Positions 1 through 6,453 of a stretch of 64,000 bases of DNA are shown here, one piece after another. Every line of letters begins with the position of its first letter. Positions within the stretch are counted from its first letter, which is position 1. The DNA is from Effrenium voratum (taxonomy: Eukaryota; Sar; Dinophyceae; Suessiales; Symbiodiniaceae), in contig CAUJNA010003024.1 of the NCBI GenBank assembly GCA_963377175.1, positions 556,001 through 620,000 of the forward strand. The letters are read 5' to 3'. The notes below the pieces were generated by a model. The model was not told the origin of the DNA. It did no database searches and was given only the letters and a program-made list of their open reading frames with translations. Position numbers and translations under genes: made by a program.

Positions 1-138
1 TTCTTCAATATAACTGTTGTTTTCATTTTGCTTGTGATTGCTTGTTTAAGCATTTCATCATATGTAGGGTGTTTCCTTAACTCTTGCTTGTGGTTGTTAA
101 TCATTTTATATAATTATTGATAAATTATGTAAAATTAT

Positions 139-501
139 CTATTTTTCCTTTGTTGCCTTGCCTTTTCCTTTCATATCTTTCCAATCGTTCAGTCTTTTTC
201 TTAACAATTCATCATTTACTTCTGTTGTCCATTTTCCGCTGTTTATAAGCTTCTCCACCAGTCCAACTAAATAAGTTCTACCGGTTTCTTTTTTACCTTT
301 ACCTTTTTTCTTTGTGTTTGAATATTGTTGTTCCTGTTCTTCAGTAAGTCCTGTTCCTCTTAAATGTAATTGAAATAATATGTCTTCTTCTTTTACTGTG
401 CTTCCCTTCCAATGGTTTATATCAGTTGAATAGTCAATAGTTTCCTTATGTGTTCTTGTTTGTCTTGCTGGTAATGTGGATGAACTGCCAGCGGTGTCCA
501 T
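139..501 (-). CDS. Hypothetical viral-block protein, 120 aa
   Basis: I do not recognise this protein. It starts with a Ser/Thr-rich head and has a Lys/Gly-rich stretch near residues 64-72 (KKKGKGKK) and a basic tail (KGKGKATKEK). No membrane segment or signal peptide is visible, and the charge suggests a nucleic-acid or virion-core role, which is only inference. Its first 56 bases overlap the 3' end of the next gene upstream on the same strand (446-1210) in another frame, so the pair is probably co-transcribed, as in compact viral genomes. Base composition matches the rest of the left block. The 138 bases to its left hold no gene that I can support. Confidence 0.6.
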   Translation of the reverse strand: MDTAGSSSTLPARQTRTHKETIDYSTDINHWKGSTVKEEDILFQLHLRGTGLTEEQEQQYSNTKKKGKGKKETGRTYLVGLVEKLINSGKWTTEVNDELLRKRLNDWKDMKGKGKATKEK

Positions 502-1210
502 TTTTTGCTCTATTCTTTTTTTCTGGTTCTTTTATTTCTATTGGTTCAGGACTGTCTTTATCTTCGTCAATAAATCGCTTAAGTTTCAATCTTACTCTTG
601 CTTTTTGTAAATTTGAAACTCTTTTTGGTTCAGGACTGTCTTTATCTTCATCAATAAATCGTTTCAATTGCAATCTTGCTCTTGCTTTTTGTAAATTTGA
701 AACTCTTTTTGGTTGTAAATCTTCCAATGGCGGTAAATCATCTCTTGACTTTGCGGTTGCTACTGACTGCCAGTCATCTTCCTCTAATTGTCTTGCCCGT
801 TGTGCTCGTTGGTGTAGGTCTGCTATTTGTTCACTACTAAGTCTTTTTGAAATTTGACTGATTTGTCGTTCGTGTTGTTCCTCTGCATCATCCATTGTGG
901 CACTTAGTGTTTGTATTGAACCGTCTCTTAAATCATCCATTTCATCATCCCTTGCCATATCAAAATATTTTGTTTGATTTTCTCCATCTAACATTTGTTT
1001 AAAGTGTTGTTGTCTCAAATCTACTGTATTATTATCATAAACTGTCCCCAATGCACTATCACGAAAATAATAAGCGTTTCTGTCTATTACATCTCTTATA
1101 TTCTTATTTTTAAATTCTTCCTTTGTAATTTCCTTTATCAGTTCATTATAAGACGGTCTTAATCTCAATTGTGATTTTAATGTTTTCATCTGTGCATTGT
1201 CTAATCTCAT
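446..1210 (-). CDS. Hypothetical protein with DVIDR motif and 28-residue tandem repeat, 254 aa
   Basis: No family recognised. The N-terminal 45 residues contain NIRDVIDRNAYYF, closely echoed by NISDVIDRKAVF in the neighbouring gene 1259-1726, so the two may share a small domain. The middle is acidic and helical-looking. The C-terminal third carries two copies of a 28-residue unit (VSNLQKARxRLxLKRFIDED) separated by DSPEP, made by an 84-bp DNA duplication. The start is the ATG 21 nt from a TCTA box and just beyond a 14-bp hairpin. The C-terminus overlaps the next gene by 56 bases. A structural or DNA-associated virion protein is possible but unproven. Confidence 0.65.
   Translation of the reverse strand: MRLDNAQMKTLKSQLRLRPSYNELIKEITKEEFKNKNIRDVIDRNAYYFRDSALGTVYDNNTVDLRQQHFKQMLDGENQTKYFDMARDDEMDDLRDGSIQTLSATMDDAEEQHERQISQISKRLSSEQIADLHQRAQRARQLEEDDWQSVATAKSRDDLPPLEDLQPKRVSNLQKARARLQLKRFIDEDKDSPEPKRVSNLQKARVRLKLKRFIDEDKDSPEPIEIKEPEKKNRAKNGHRWQFIHITSKTNKNT
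543..710. repeat. 84-bp tandem duplication inside a gene (two copies)
   Basis: Copies at 543-626 and 627-710, in frame, differ by a handful of substitutions that are mostly conservative at the protein level. The unit encodes 28 residues of the gene at 446-1210. Confidence 0.85.
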
Positions 1211-1220
1211 TAGTATATTA

Positions 1221-1255
1221 AATTAATTAGATTATATTTATTAATCTAATTAATT
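1221..1255. terminator. 14-bp perfect AT hairpin between two minus-strand genes
   Basis: Arms 1221-1234 and 1242-1255 are perfect complements around a 7-nt loop. It sits immediately 3' of gene 1259-1726 and covers the TCTA box of gene 446-1210, so it could act as a 3'-end signal like the hairpins of Mimivirus and Sputnik transcripts. Confidence 0.5.
1228..1231 (-). promoter_or_regulatory. TCTA box upstream of gene 446-1210
   Basis: On the minus strand the sequence reads ATAATCTAATTAATTT; TCTA starts 21 nt before the ATG. It shares ATCTAAWTA with five other genes of the block. Confidence 0.5.
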
Positions 1256-1258
1256 AAT

Positions 1259-1726
1259 TTAATTATTTTTTTCAAAATCAAAATCTTGTCTTAATTGATT
1301 GATTATTCCTTTCTTCTTCTTAATCATTTCTGAATAGGATTTACCTGTTTCACTTGATGGGTGATGTCTCAATTTTTCACTTTCCAACCTTTGGATTTCA
1401 TTGAAATACGCCTGTGCTTCTTCTTGATATCTTCTTTTATTTTGAAATACAGCATAATCTTTTTTAGCGCTATGACGTTCTAATTGTTCTTGTAATTCTT
1501 TCAAATATGTGTAATTAGGTTGGTGTGCCTTGTTGTCTCCTTCATAATAGTAATGTTGAGTTGATTTATATTTATTCTTCTTTTTTGGTTTGTTTGTTTC
1601 AAAAACTGCTTTTCTATCAATAACATCACTGATATTCGGTTTGTCTTTATTTTGTGGTTCTGTTATTCTATTTACAACGTTGTCATAAATTTCTCTACGA
1701 CGCATAAGCAATTGTTGTTTTATCAA
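1259..1726 (-). CDS. Hypothetical basic protein with DVIDR motif, 155 aa
   Basis: Unrecognised. It is rich in Lys, Arg and Gln and is largely predicted helical by eye, with a probable coiled coil around residues 75-150 (LKELQEQLERHSAK, EEAQAYFNEIQRLESEK). Near residue 30 it has NISDVIDRKAVF, matching NIRDVIDRNAYYF in the adjacent downstream gene, and the flanking YDN/NRIT residues also resemble that gene's N-terminus. The two may have arisen by duplication with divergence. The start codon lies 25 nt from a TCTA box; the stop abuts a 14-bp hairpin. Role unknown. Confidence 0.65.
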   Translation of the reverse strand: MIKQQLLMRRREIYDNVVNRITEPQNKDKPNISDVIDRKAVFETNKPKKKNKYKSTQHYYYEGDNKAHQPNYTYLKELQEQLERHSAKKDYAVFQNKRRYQEEAQAYFNEIQRLESEKLRHHPSSETGKSYSEMIKKKKGIINQLRQDFDFEKNN

Positions 1727-1747
1727 TAATCATTATATAATAATAAT

Positions 1748-1751
1748 TAGA
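1748..1751 (-). promoter_or_regulatory. TCTA box upstream of gene 1259-1726
   Basis: Minus strand AATCTAATTATTATTAT, TCTA 25 nt before the ATG. It lies at the stop of the next gene, consistent with tight packing. Confidence 0.45.
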
Positions 1752-2333
1752 TTAAATAATTTTATTTGCTAAATTATTAATTTTCTGTTTATTTTTATTA
1801 TCTCGTTCTGCCTTCATATTATTGTAACGGTCTTTTGCAGTTTCAAATACTTTATTAGCAGTTGTTTCTAAATGTTTTTTCAATCTTTCTTCTACTCTTC
1901 TTTCTATTTCTTGTTCATCAACTTTTGGAATATTATCTTTAACCTTTTCATATACATTATTCTCAAATTCTTTTGCTTGTGCAGGATGCATAATTTTTCT
2001 TCGAACAACTTTGTTAGGGTCTGGTTCTTTTTTAACTGGTATTCCATTACAGTTATGACGATATCTGAAAGTGTATTTTGTTAAATATTTTTTACATTTT
2101 GGACATTCCACTTTTTCAGTTGAGTATGTTTTAGATTTTAATTCTTGTTTTGGTGGTTCGTCTATATTATTATCTGGTGTATTGTCTTTATTATTTTCTT
2201 CATTTATAATATTATTAGTTTCTACTTCTTTACTTTCTTCATTAATAATAGGTTCTTCTTTACTGTCTTCTACTTCTTTAGGTGCTTCATTATTTTCACT
2301 GCCTACATCTACTAATTCAATATTTTTAACCAT
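1752..2333 (-). CDS. Zinc-finger protein with acidic N-terminus, 193 aa
   Basis: The first 70 residues are strongly acidic and Asn/Glu-rich and look disordered. They are followed by one finger, CPKCKKYLTKYTFRYRHNC (about residues 77-95), which fits C-x2-C with a following H-x-x-C pair. The rest is a Lys/Glu-rich, likely coiled-coil tail (VEERLKKHLETTANKVFETAK). This architecture, an acidic head plus one ECPxCxKxxT finger, is one I recall repeatedly from polinton-like viruses and virophages; its function there is unknown. The finger could bind nucleic acid or a partner protein. Upstream lie two 38-bp direct repeats rather than a TCTA box. Confidence 0.7.
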   Translation of the reverse strand: MVKNIELVDVGSENNEAPKEVEDSKEEPIINEESKEVETNNIINEENNKDNTPDNNIDEPPKQELKSKTYSTEKVECPKCKKYLTKYTFRYRHNCNGIPVKKEPDPNKVVRRKIMHPAQAKEFENNVYEKVKDNIPKVDEQEIERRVEERLKKHLETTANKVFETAKDRYNNMKAERDNKNKQKINNLANKII

Positions 2334-2334
2334 A

Positions 2335-2413
2335 TAATTAGTATATAATAAATATTTATATTAAAATATTTTAATATAATTAGTATATAACAAATATTTA
2401 TATTAAACTATTT
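2335..2413. promoter_or_regulatory. Two 38-bp direct repeats with a 24-bp palindrome
   Basis: Copies at 2335-2372 and 2376-2413 differ at two positions. Between and within them, 2356-2379 is a perfect 24-bp AT palindrome. The stretch separates two minus-strand genes, so it is both 3' of gene 2426-3259 and 5' of gene 1752-2333. Confidence 0.6.
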
Positions 2414-2425
2414 AATATATGCTTC

Positions 2426-3259
2426 TCAACTCTCAACAAAGGTAAGGGAGAAGGACGAGTCTGCCCCATGTAAATCTACAGTTTTACCAAAACTATCAAC
2501 ATATTTAAAATGTAAGCGTCTTAAATGTCTCATTGAAACATCATTAGCGTCATTCATTAAAATCTCATTATCATAGATTACATTTCCAAATCCAGCGGTA
2601 ATAGGAATTTTCTTTAATACACGAGCAACTCCATAAGGTGCTAATTGATTTCCATTAGTTAAACTATCACTGGTTAAGTAAATATTTTTCATTGGTAATA
2701 AATTAACAAACCCACTAACGAAAGGGTCAGGTGCAAAATTGATTTTTTCAACAGTGTTTCCTAAAACATTGTTAATAGACATTGTGTGGCTTCTGTCATA
2801 ATCAACACTAAAACTGTAGTTAGTTTGCAATTCTTTATCTGTATGAATTATGAAAAAGTAAGAAACATAATTAACAGTTATAGTTATAGTATTTGTTTTT
2901 AATGAATAACTACAACTAAAAAAGTCGCTATTTCCATCAGTTCCATTAGTAGCAGTATTCAATTTATTTTGTAATTCGGCTGCTAATTCACTACCAACAT
3001 AAGAACCCATATCTGGTGCTGCAATAAAATAATATACTGGCGCTCCTGTTAATATTCCTCCTAATGTTAAATATAATATATTATTTACATTTTCTTCAAT
3101 AGGATAAATAGTATTAGGTAGTGATAATTCGTGGACGTATAGTTTTGTCTTTGCTCCTGTTTCTTGTGTTTCTGGTAAATCTATAACAAAGTCAGAAGTG
3201 CTTAAACTTTCATTTAGATTTCTATGTCGTGTATCAATATATATTTTACGAAAGTTCAT
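2426..3259 (-). CDS. Putative virion structural protein of polinton-like virus/virophage type, 277 aa
   Basis: The N-terminus reads RKIYIDTRHRN, then SDFVIDLPE and YVHELSLPN. I recall this pattern (Y-D-S/T-R-x-R, then S-D-F-x-x-x-L-P, then a beta-strand ending in S-x-P) from capsid-associated proteins of polinton-like viruses and related algal viruses. The rest alternates hydrophobic beta-strand-like segments with Ser/Thr/Asn turns, has no membrane helix, and fits a beta-sandwich such as a penton, minor capsid or fibre-base protein. It diverges from the lipase-like gene across a 47-bp palindromic spacer. A TCTA box lies 23 nt upstream. The exact capsid role is inference; a tail-fibre-like protein is the main alternative. 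Confidence 0.65.
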   Translation of the reverse strand: MNFRKIYIDTRHRNLNESLSTSDFVIDLPETQETGAKTKLYVHELSLPNTIYPIEENVNNILYLTLGGILTGAPVYYFIAAPDMGSYVGSELAAELQNKLNTATNGTDGNSDFFSCSYSLKTNTITITVNYVSYFFIIHTDKELQTNYSFSVDYDRSHTMSINNVLGNTVEKINFAPDPFVSGFVNLLPMKNIYLTSDSLTNGNQLAPYGVARVLKKIPITAGFGNVIYDNEILMNDANDVSMRHLRRLHFKYVDSFGKTVDLHGADSSFSLTFVES

Positions 3260-3265
3260 TATATT

Positions 3266-3306
3266 TATATTAATTAATTAGATAAAAAATATCAATAATT
3301 AATATA
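3266..3306. promoter_or_regulatory. Palindromic divergent promoter region
   Basis: The 47-bp spacer between the divergent genes contains an 11-bp inverted repeat, 3266-3276 and 3296-3306, the right arm touching the ATG at 3307. A minus-strand TCTA box (3279-3282, ATCTAATTA context) lies 23 nt before the leftward gene. Confidence 0.55.
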
Positions 3307-4023
3307 ATGGAGAATAAATATTATTTAAAAGAAGGACGCTTGGGATGCGAGGCTCTACCGTCGCATCGCAAAGAATGCGATGCTCCTGCGTCGCGACAAT
3401 TAAAATCATACAATCCACTTCATCAAGGTCATAGCGAAATGTATAGAAAAATAATTAATGAAATTCAACAAGAAAAATCATTATTCAAACCTAAATATAA
3501 TAATAATTTATCTGACACAGAAGGATTAAACAAAGCATATACAAATGGTAAAGGTTATTATTTAGATAATAATAAACTATATGTTGCTGGAACATTTGGT
3601 AAGTCTAATATTATATCAAATATTAATGATATTTTAAGTGATATTACAATTCCATTTGGCTTAAGTTCATTCAGTGAAAGGTATAGAGATATTAGCGATA
3701 TACTTGATGAAAACCATAATATTAGTGAAGTTATTTCACATTCATTGGGTAGTAGTGCGAGTGCTAAATATTTAAAAGAAAATCCTGATAGAAATATTAG
3801 ATTAACTACTTACGGTGCTCCTTTTATTTCAATGTCAAACAAAAACGATGACAACTACACAAGCATACGAAATTTTGGAGATATAGTCAGTATTTTAGAT
3901 AGAGGCAGTATAACATCAAATAGAGGAGGTTTTAACCCATTAACAAATCATCAACACTCATTATATGGTGATACTGGCAAGGATGTATCAAGAAGCATTG
4001 AACCTGTAAAGGAAATTTTATAG
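3307..4023 (+). CDS. Class-3-lipase-like alpha/beta hydrolase, 238 aa
   Basis: The core has ISEVISHSLGSSASAKYL near residue 140, which matches the nucleophile elbow (G/S-H-S-L-G) of lipase class 3, with Ser as candidate nucleophile. It is followed by IRLTTYGAPF, the usual strand after the elbow, then GDIVSILDRGS (a likely catalytic Asp) and HQHSLYGD (a likely catalytic His). Lipases of this type occur in several small DNA viruses of protists, where they may act on host membranes at entry or exit; that role is inference here. Residues about 10-30 (GRLGCEALPSHRKECDAPAS) are encoded by a GC-rich palindromic insert that keeps the frame. The family is usually this size. No signal peptide is seen. 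Confidence 0.65.
   Translation: MENKYYLKEGRLGCEALPSHRKECDAPASRQLKSYNPLHQGHSEMYRKIINEIQQEKSLFKPKYNNNLSDTEGLNKAYTNGKGYYLDNNKLYVAGTFGKSNIISNINDILSDITIPFGLSSFSERYRDISDILDENHNISEVISHSLGSSASAKYLKENPDRNIRLTTYGAPFISMSNKNDDNYTSIRNFGDIVSILDRGSITSNRGGFNPLTNHQHSLYGDTGKDVSRSIEPVKEIL
3334..3397. repeat. GC-rich palindromic insert inside the lipase-like gene
   Basis: About 63 bp of roughly 63% GC in a gene of roughly 30% GC. It contains an 8-bp hairpin (3363-3370 with 3376-3383, 5-nt loop) and an alternative 7-bp hairpin (3344-3350 with 3361-3367), and its ends pair as GACGC (3335-3339) with GCGTC (3388-3392). The frame stays open through it. Confidence 0.7.
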
Positions 4024-4034
4024 GCTTATATATA

Positions 4035-4232
4035 ATGCCTAATAATGACATAAAAAATAGTATAAATCCTAAAAAGAAAATCAGTTATGACGATATTAAA
4101 AAGATTGTAGAAGATGAACGCGAACCTAATTATAAGGTTGAAAATAATAATATTAAAAATAAATCTAAAAAACTATTAAATAAAAAATCTAAAAAAGAAG
4201 TTATAGATTATTCACACTTTAAAATAAATTAA
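4035..4232 (+). CDS. Small basic hypothetical protein, 65 aa
   Basis: Very Lys- and Asn-rich, starting 11 nt after the lipase-like gene and so probably in the same transcript. The C-terminus (KKLLNKKSKKEVIDYSHF) is strongly basic. No family recognised; its composition is compatible with a DNA-condensing core peptide, but this is only inference. The stop codon is followed at once by a 13-bp hairpin. Confidence 0.45.
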   Translation: MPNNDIKNSINPKKKISYDDIKKIVEDEREPNYKVENNNIKNKSKKLLNKKSKKEVIDYSHFKIN

Positions 4233-4270
4233 TTTAATAATAGAATAATTAATATTTTTCTATTATTAAA
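4233..4270. terminator. 13-bp perfect AT hairpin between genes
   Basis: Arms 4233-4245 and 4258-4270 pair perfectly with a 12-nt loop, directly after the stop at 4232. The right arm contains TCTA (4259-4262), 22 nt before the ATG at 4281. Confidence 0.55.
4259..4262 (+). promoter_or_regulatory. TCTA box upstream of gene 4281-4556
   Basis: TCTA 22 nt before the ATG, in a weaker context (TTTTTCTATTATT) than the other boxes. Confidence 0.35.
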
Positions 4271-4280
4271 TATATAAGTT

Positions 4281-4556
4281 ATGGAAACATTAGATATTGA
4301 AGATGTCCTTGTTGAACAGAATTTAAGATTTAAATTAAAAGATGGCGGTTCTTATGTTCGGTCAAAAGAAAGTAAAAACTTTTACCCTTCATCGGTTTCT
4401 ACTTATACCGCTGATACAAATTCTGTAATTAGGCAATTTAGGGACAACCTCATGCTTACTTTGCTTAAAGTCATATTTGATTTCATCAATTGGTTTTACA
4501 TCAGGCATAATAAAAATAATATTATAAATACGTATAAAATAAAAAATATAATATAA
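4281..4556 (+). CDS. Hypothetical protein, possibly a truncated capsid-like N-terminus, 91 aa
   Basis: Residues 20-50 (GGSYVRSKESKNFYPSS, then TNSVIRQF) resemble the start of a capsid-like protein that I recall from polinton-like viruses, where a G-S-Y-V-x-S-R segment is followed by F-F-P and V-I-R. In those proteins a W-L-D-P motif and several hundred residues follow. Here the frame instead runs into a hydrophobic stretch (LLKVIFDFINWFYI) and stops. It may therefore be a broken capsid-type gene or a small membrane protein of its own. The resemblance is from memory and weak. Confidence 0.4.
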   Translation: METLDIEDVLVEQNLRFKLKDGGSYVRSKESKNFYPSSVSTYTADTNSVIRQFRDNLMLTLLKVIFDFINWFYIRHNKNNIINTYKIKNII

Positions 4557-4566
4557 TTATATCATA

Positions 4567-4920
4567 ATGGCAATAGAATCTATTAATTTAAGTGAAGTGG
4601 CTAGTATTCGGAAGATATATAAATTTGGTGATATCTTAGTGCCCGACACTGAACAAATATATTATGATACAATGTTATACTTTTTATCGGCAATTAAAAA
4701 ACAAAATATCGTAGTATCCAAGTCCTCAATTGAAAATGACAATAACCTAGATTTTAATTTTAGAAAGTTAGTAAATTTTATGAAAGATTATCCCGATATG
4801 TATACAAATGAAATGATAAGTAGTGTAGAAGAAGTTATTGATATTAATATTAGAGATGTTAGTCTATCAACTGCAATAAAACTTACTAAAGAAAATAGTT
4901 TAAATACATATTCTATTTAA
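4567..4920 (+). CDS. Hypothetical protein, 117 aa
   Basis: Unrecognised. Sequence is mixed alpha/beta-looking, with IRKIYKFGDILVPDTEQIYY near the start and an amphipathic C-terminal half (MISSVEEVIDINIRD). There are no Cys pairs, membrane helices or nucleotide-binding motifs. It starts 10 nt after the preceding stop; the short palindrome ATATAATTATAT (4551-4562) lies between them. It is followed by the structured, GC-richer stretch 4921-5112. Confidence 0.5.
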   Translation: MAIESINLSEVASIRKIYKFGDILVPDTEQIYYDTMLYFLSAIKKQNIVVSKSSIENDNNLDFNFRKLVNFMKDYPDMYTNEMISSVEEVIDINIRDVSLSTAIKLTKENSLNTYSI

Positions 4921-5112
4921 TATTAATGGACGTGAGGAACGAGCCTCGCGTGCTAACGCGACCATCTTTTTTATGATATGCTGGCAGTGAATATCATAAA
5001 AATGGAACAGGCTTTCCATTGTTTTCAATCAATAAGCATTGAAGCTAATTAGTTTGATGCATTGTAAAGAAAACCCCAGTGCTGAGCCCCACCAATATTC
5101 TATTATGCATGA
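4921..5112 (+). other. Structured intergenic stretch, candidate non-coding RNA or DNA element
   Basis: No ORF, higher GC than its neighbours, and a run of non-overlapping stems. ATGG/CCAT (4926-4929, 4962-4965) encloses GAGG/CCTC and CGCGT/ACGCG hairpins. A perfect 12-bp stem follows at 4968-4979 with 4991-5002. Further stems are ATGGAA/TTCCAT (5002-5007, 5014-5019) and TTCAAT/ATTGAA (5024-5029, 5038-5043). The first part resembles in style the GC-rich insert at 3334-3397. The strand is assumed from the flanking genes. Confidence 0.45.
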
Positions 5113-5150
5113 AAATAATAAGATTAAATAACTATTTTATCTTATTATTT
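5113..5150. terminator. 12-bp perfect AT hairpin before gene 5153-5341
   Basis: Arms 5113-5124 and 5139-5150 pair perfectly around a 14-nt loop, ending 2 nt before the ATG at 5153. Confidence 0.5.
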
Positions 5151-5152
5151 AT

Positions 5153-5341
5153 ATGAATATGAGTTATTCGGATTATATTGATATAATAAATGAAGTAGAA
5201 AATATAGAACGGGTTGTCATAACTGATAATAGATGTAAAAAAATATGTTATTTTATTTTAGAATTAATTAAGTTTTTGATACAATATATTAAAAATATAA
5301 ATATTAATATAAATGCCAAAAAAGAAAACCAAAAAGAATAA
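5153..5341 (+). CDS. Small hypothetical protein, 62 aa
   Basis: Acidic N-terminus, then a hydrophobic stretch CYFILELIKFLIQYI (about residues 32-46) that could span or line a membrane, then a short basic tail. It overlaps the next gene (5313) by 29 bases in a different frame. Family unknown. It starts next to a 12-bp hairpin. Short length makes the call uncertain, though composition and packing match the block. Confidence 0.4.
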   Translation: MNMSYSDYIDIINEVENIERVVITDNRCKKICYFILELIKFLIQYIKNINININAKKENQKE

Positions 5342-5474
5342 GATAGGTTTAAGTGCTTCTTCAACAGATGAAGATAGCGGAGAAATTGTTAAAGAAACAT
5401 CAGTATTTGAGATTGCTTGTCCTATGTGCAAGAAGATGTTAGAACTTAAAAATGAATTAGAAATAAAAAAATAA
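5313..5474 (+). CDS. Small CPMC-containing protein, 53 aa
   Basis: ATG at 5313, stop at 5472-5474. It has a Lys-rich start (MPKKKTKKNK), an acidic middle (STDEDSGEIV) and a C-terminal FEIACPMCKKMLELKNELE. One C-x2-C pair suggests half a zinc site, completed by dimerisation or a partner. Small CPxC proteins are common in virophage-type genomes, but I cannot name this one. It overlaps the preceding frame by 29 bases. Confidence 0.4.
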   Translation: MPKKKTKKNKIGLSASSTDEDSGEIVKETSVFEIACPMCKKMLELKNELEIKK

Positions 5475-5535
5475 TAAAAAATGTAAATGTTCATGTATTC
5501 CAACAAGTTTCAAAATAAGTAAAAATGATAAGAAC

Positions 5536-5679
5536 ATGAGTATTGATAAAACTAAAGACAGTATCAACTTAGAAACAGATGTCCATAATATAACTTTTAA
5601 GTTTGGTAGGCAAGCAACACCATCTGATAATAATGAAAACGAAACGCAGGAAACTATTAAACAAATGATGAAAAATTAG
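5536..5679 (+). CDS. Small hypothetical protein, 47 aa
   Basis: ATG at 5536, TAG at 5677-5679. The product begins MSIDKTKDSINLETDVHN and is polar and Asn/Glu-rich with no motif recognised. It is supported only by matching composition and by filling a gap between genes. The 89 bases after it are very AT-rich and contain a 7-bp inverted repeat (5724-5730, 5749-5755) and the TCTA box of the next gene. Confidence 0.3.
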   Translation: MSIDKTKDSINLETDVHNITFKFGRQATPSDNNENETQETIKQMMKN

Positions 5680-5746
5680 TATTTAAAGAGTAGATTTAAC
5701 ATAATTGCACTTTATAAATATATATAATTAAATAAATAAATAAATA

Positions 5747-5750
5747 TCTA
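5747..5750 (+). promoter_or_regulatory. TCTA box upstream of gene 5769-6089
   Basis: AATATCTAATTATTTATATAA context, TCTA 22 nt before the ATG. Confidence 0.5.
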
Positions 5751-5768
5751 ATTATTTATATAATCATA

Positions 5769-6089
5769 ATGCCAACAATGAATGGAGAAGACCATAGAAT
5801 TATAACTTTTGACGATGAAGAAATTAAAGACCTATTCAATGGTGATGAAAACTTTGCTAAACAATTGAGTGAAGAATTTTTTTATTGGTTTGATGCTAAA
5901 TTCAGTGATAAATATTTTATGAAAGGTATAACTAAACCAGGTAACTTTGGTAAAATATTGAAATTTTTTGAAATTACAGGTGACGAGGAAGGTTTAATAC
6001 AAATGAAAAATAAAATTGATGAAAGACTCTTAGAATATAATTTATTTACATATATAACATTAAATTATTCAGGTAAATTGTATAATTAA
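5769..6089 (+). CDS. Hypothetical acidic protein, 106 aa
   Basis: Unrecognised. It is acidic and compact-looking, with ITFDDEEIKDLFNGDENFAK near the start and aromatic-rich EEFFYWFDAKFSDKYF in the middle. There are no Cys pairs and no membrane segment. A TCTA box lies 22 nt upstream, and a further TCTA box for the next gene follows within 12 nt of the stop, implying separate initiation for each gene. Confidence 0.55.
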   Translation: MPTMNGEDHRIITFDDEEIKDLFNGDENFAKQLSEEFFYWFDAKFSDKYFMKGITKPGNFGKILKFFEITGDEEGLIQMKNKIDERLLEYNLFTYITLNYSGKLYN

Positions 6090-6100
6090 ATAAATAATTA

Positions 6101-6104
6101 TCTA
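6101..6104 (+). promoter_or_regulatory. TCTA box upstream of gene 6120-6443
   Basis: ATTATCTAAATAAATATAT context, TCTA 19 nt before the ATG. Confidence 0.5.
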
Positions 6105-6119
6105 AATAAATATATAGTA

Positions 6120-6443
6120 ATGTCTGAAAATGAGAATTATACTATTAATGATTTAATGAAGAAGATAACATTAATTGGTAAAAATATTAAAACCTTAAAT
6201 GATATGATTAAATCCATTGATGACAAAATGAAACCAGTTGAAAGCGAACAGCAGGAGAAGGAAAAAATCGAAAAGATATTTCAAGCAAAATCTATAGGAA
6301 GACCAACGGGTGATTATCCTACAAAGCAAAAGAAATACTGTGATATGTTGAATACAGGAAAAATCAAACAACCAAAGCAACAAACATTAGAATTTTATAA
6401 AATTTCAAAAAATGATGATGGAGTATATGTATTATTTGAATAA
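6120..6443 (+). CDS. Small coiled-coil protein with GRPTGDY segment, 107 aa
   Basis: Residues about 8-60 form a likely coiled coil (LMKKITLIGKNIKTLNDMIK, then VESEQQEKEKIEKIF). A conserved-looking C-terminal part follows, GRPTGDYPTKQKKYCDMLN then TLEFYKI. I recall GRPxG-x-Y ... TL-x-Y-Y-K-I peptides in small proteins of polinton-like viruses, but their role is unknown. The coil suggests oligomerisation. TCTA box 19 nt upstream; a 17-bp hairpin starts 10 nt after the stop. Confidence 0.6.
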   Translation: MSENENYTINDLMKKITLIGKNIKTLNDMIKSIDDKMKPVESEQQEKEKIEKIFQAKSIGRPTGDYPTKQKKYCDMLNTGKIKQPKQQTLEFYKISKNDDGVYVLFE

Positions 6444-6449
6444 TTAATA

Positions 6450-6453
6450 TCTA
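6450..6453 (+). promoter_or_regulatory. TCTA box upstream of the methyltransferase gene
   Basis: AATATCTAAATAATTCT context, TCTA 18 nt before the ATG at 6468. It directly adjoins the hairpin at 6453-6488. Confidence 0.5.

Noticed and set aside
450..857. 135-codon plus-strand frame inside the viral block
   Set aside because: Antisense shadow of the gene at 446-1210, mirroring its internal repeat.
5264..5506. 80-codon minus-strand frame
   Set aside because: Antisense to two small plus-strand frames, Phe/Ile-rich as expected from AT-rich antisense.
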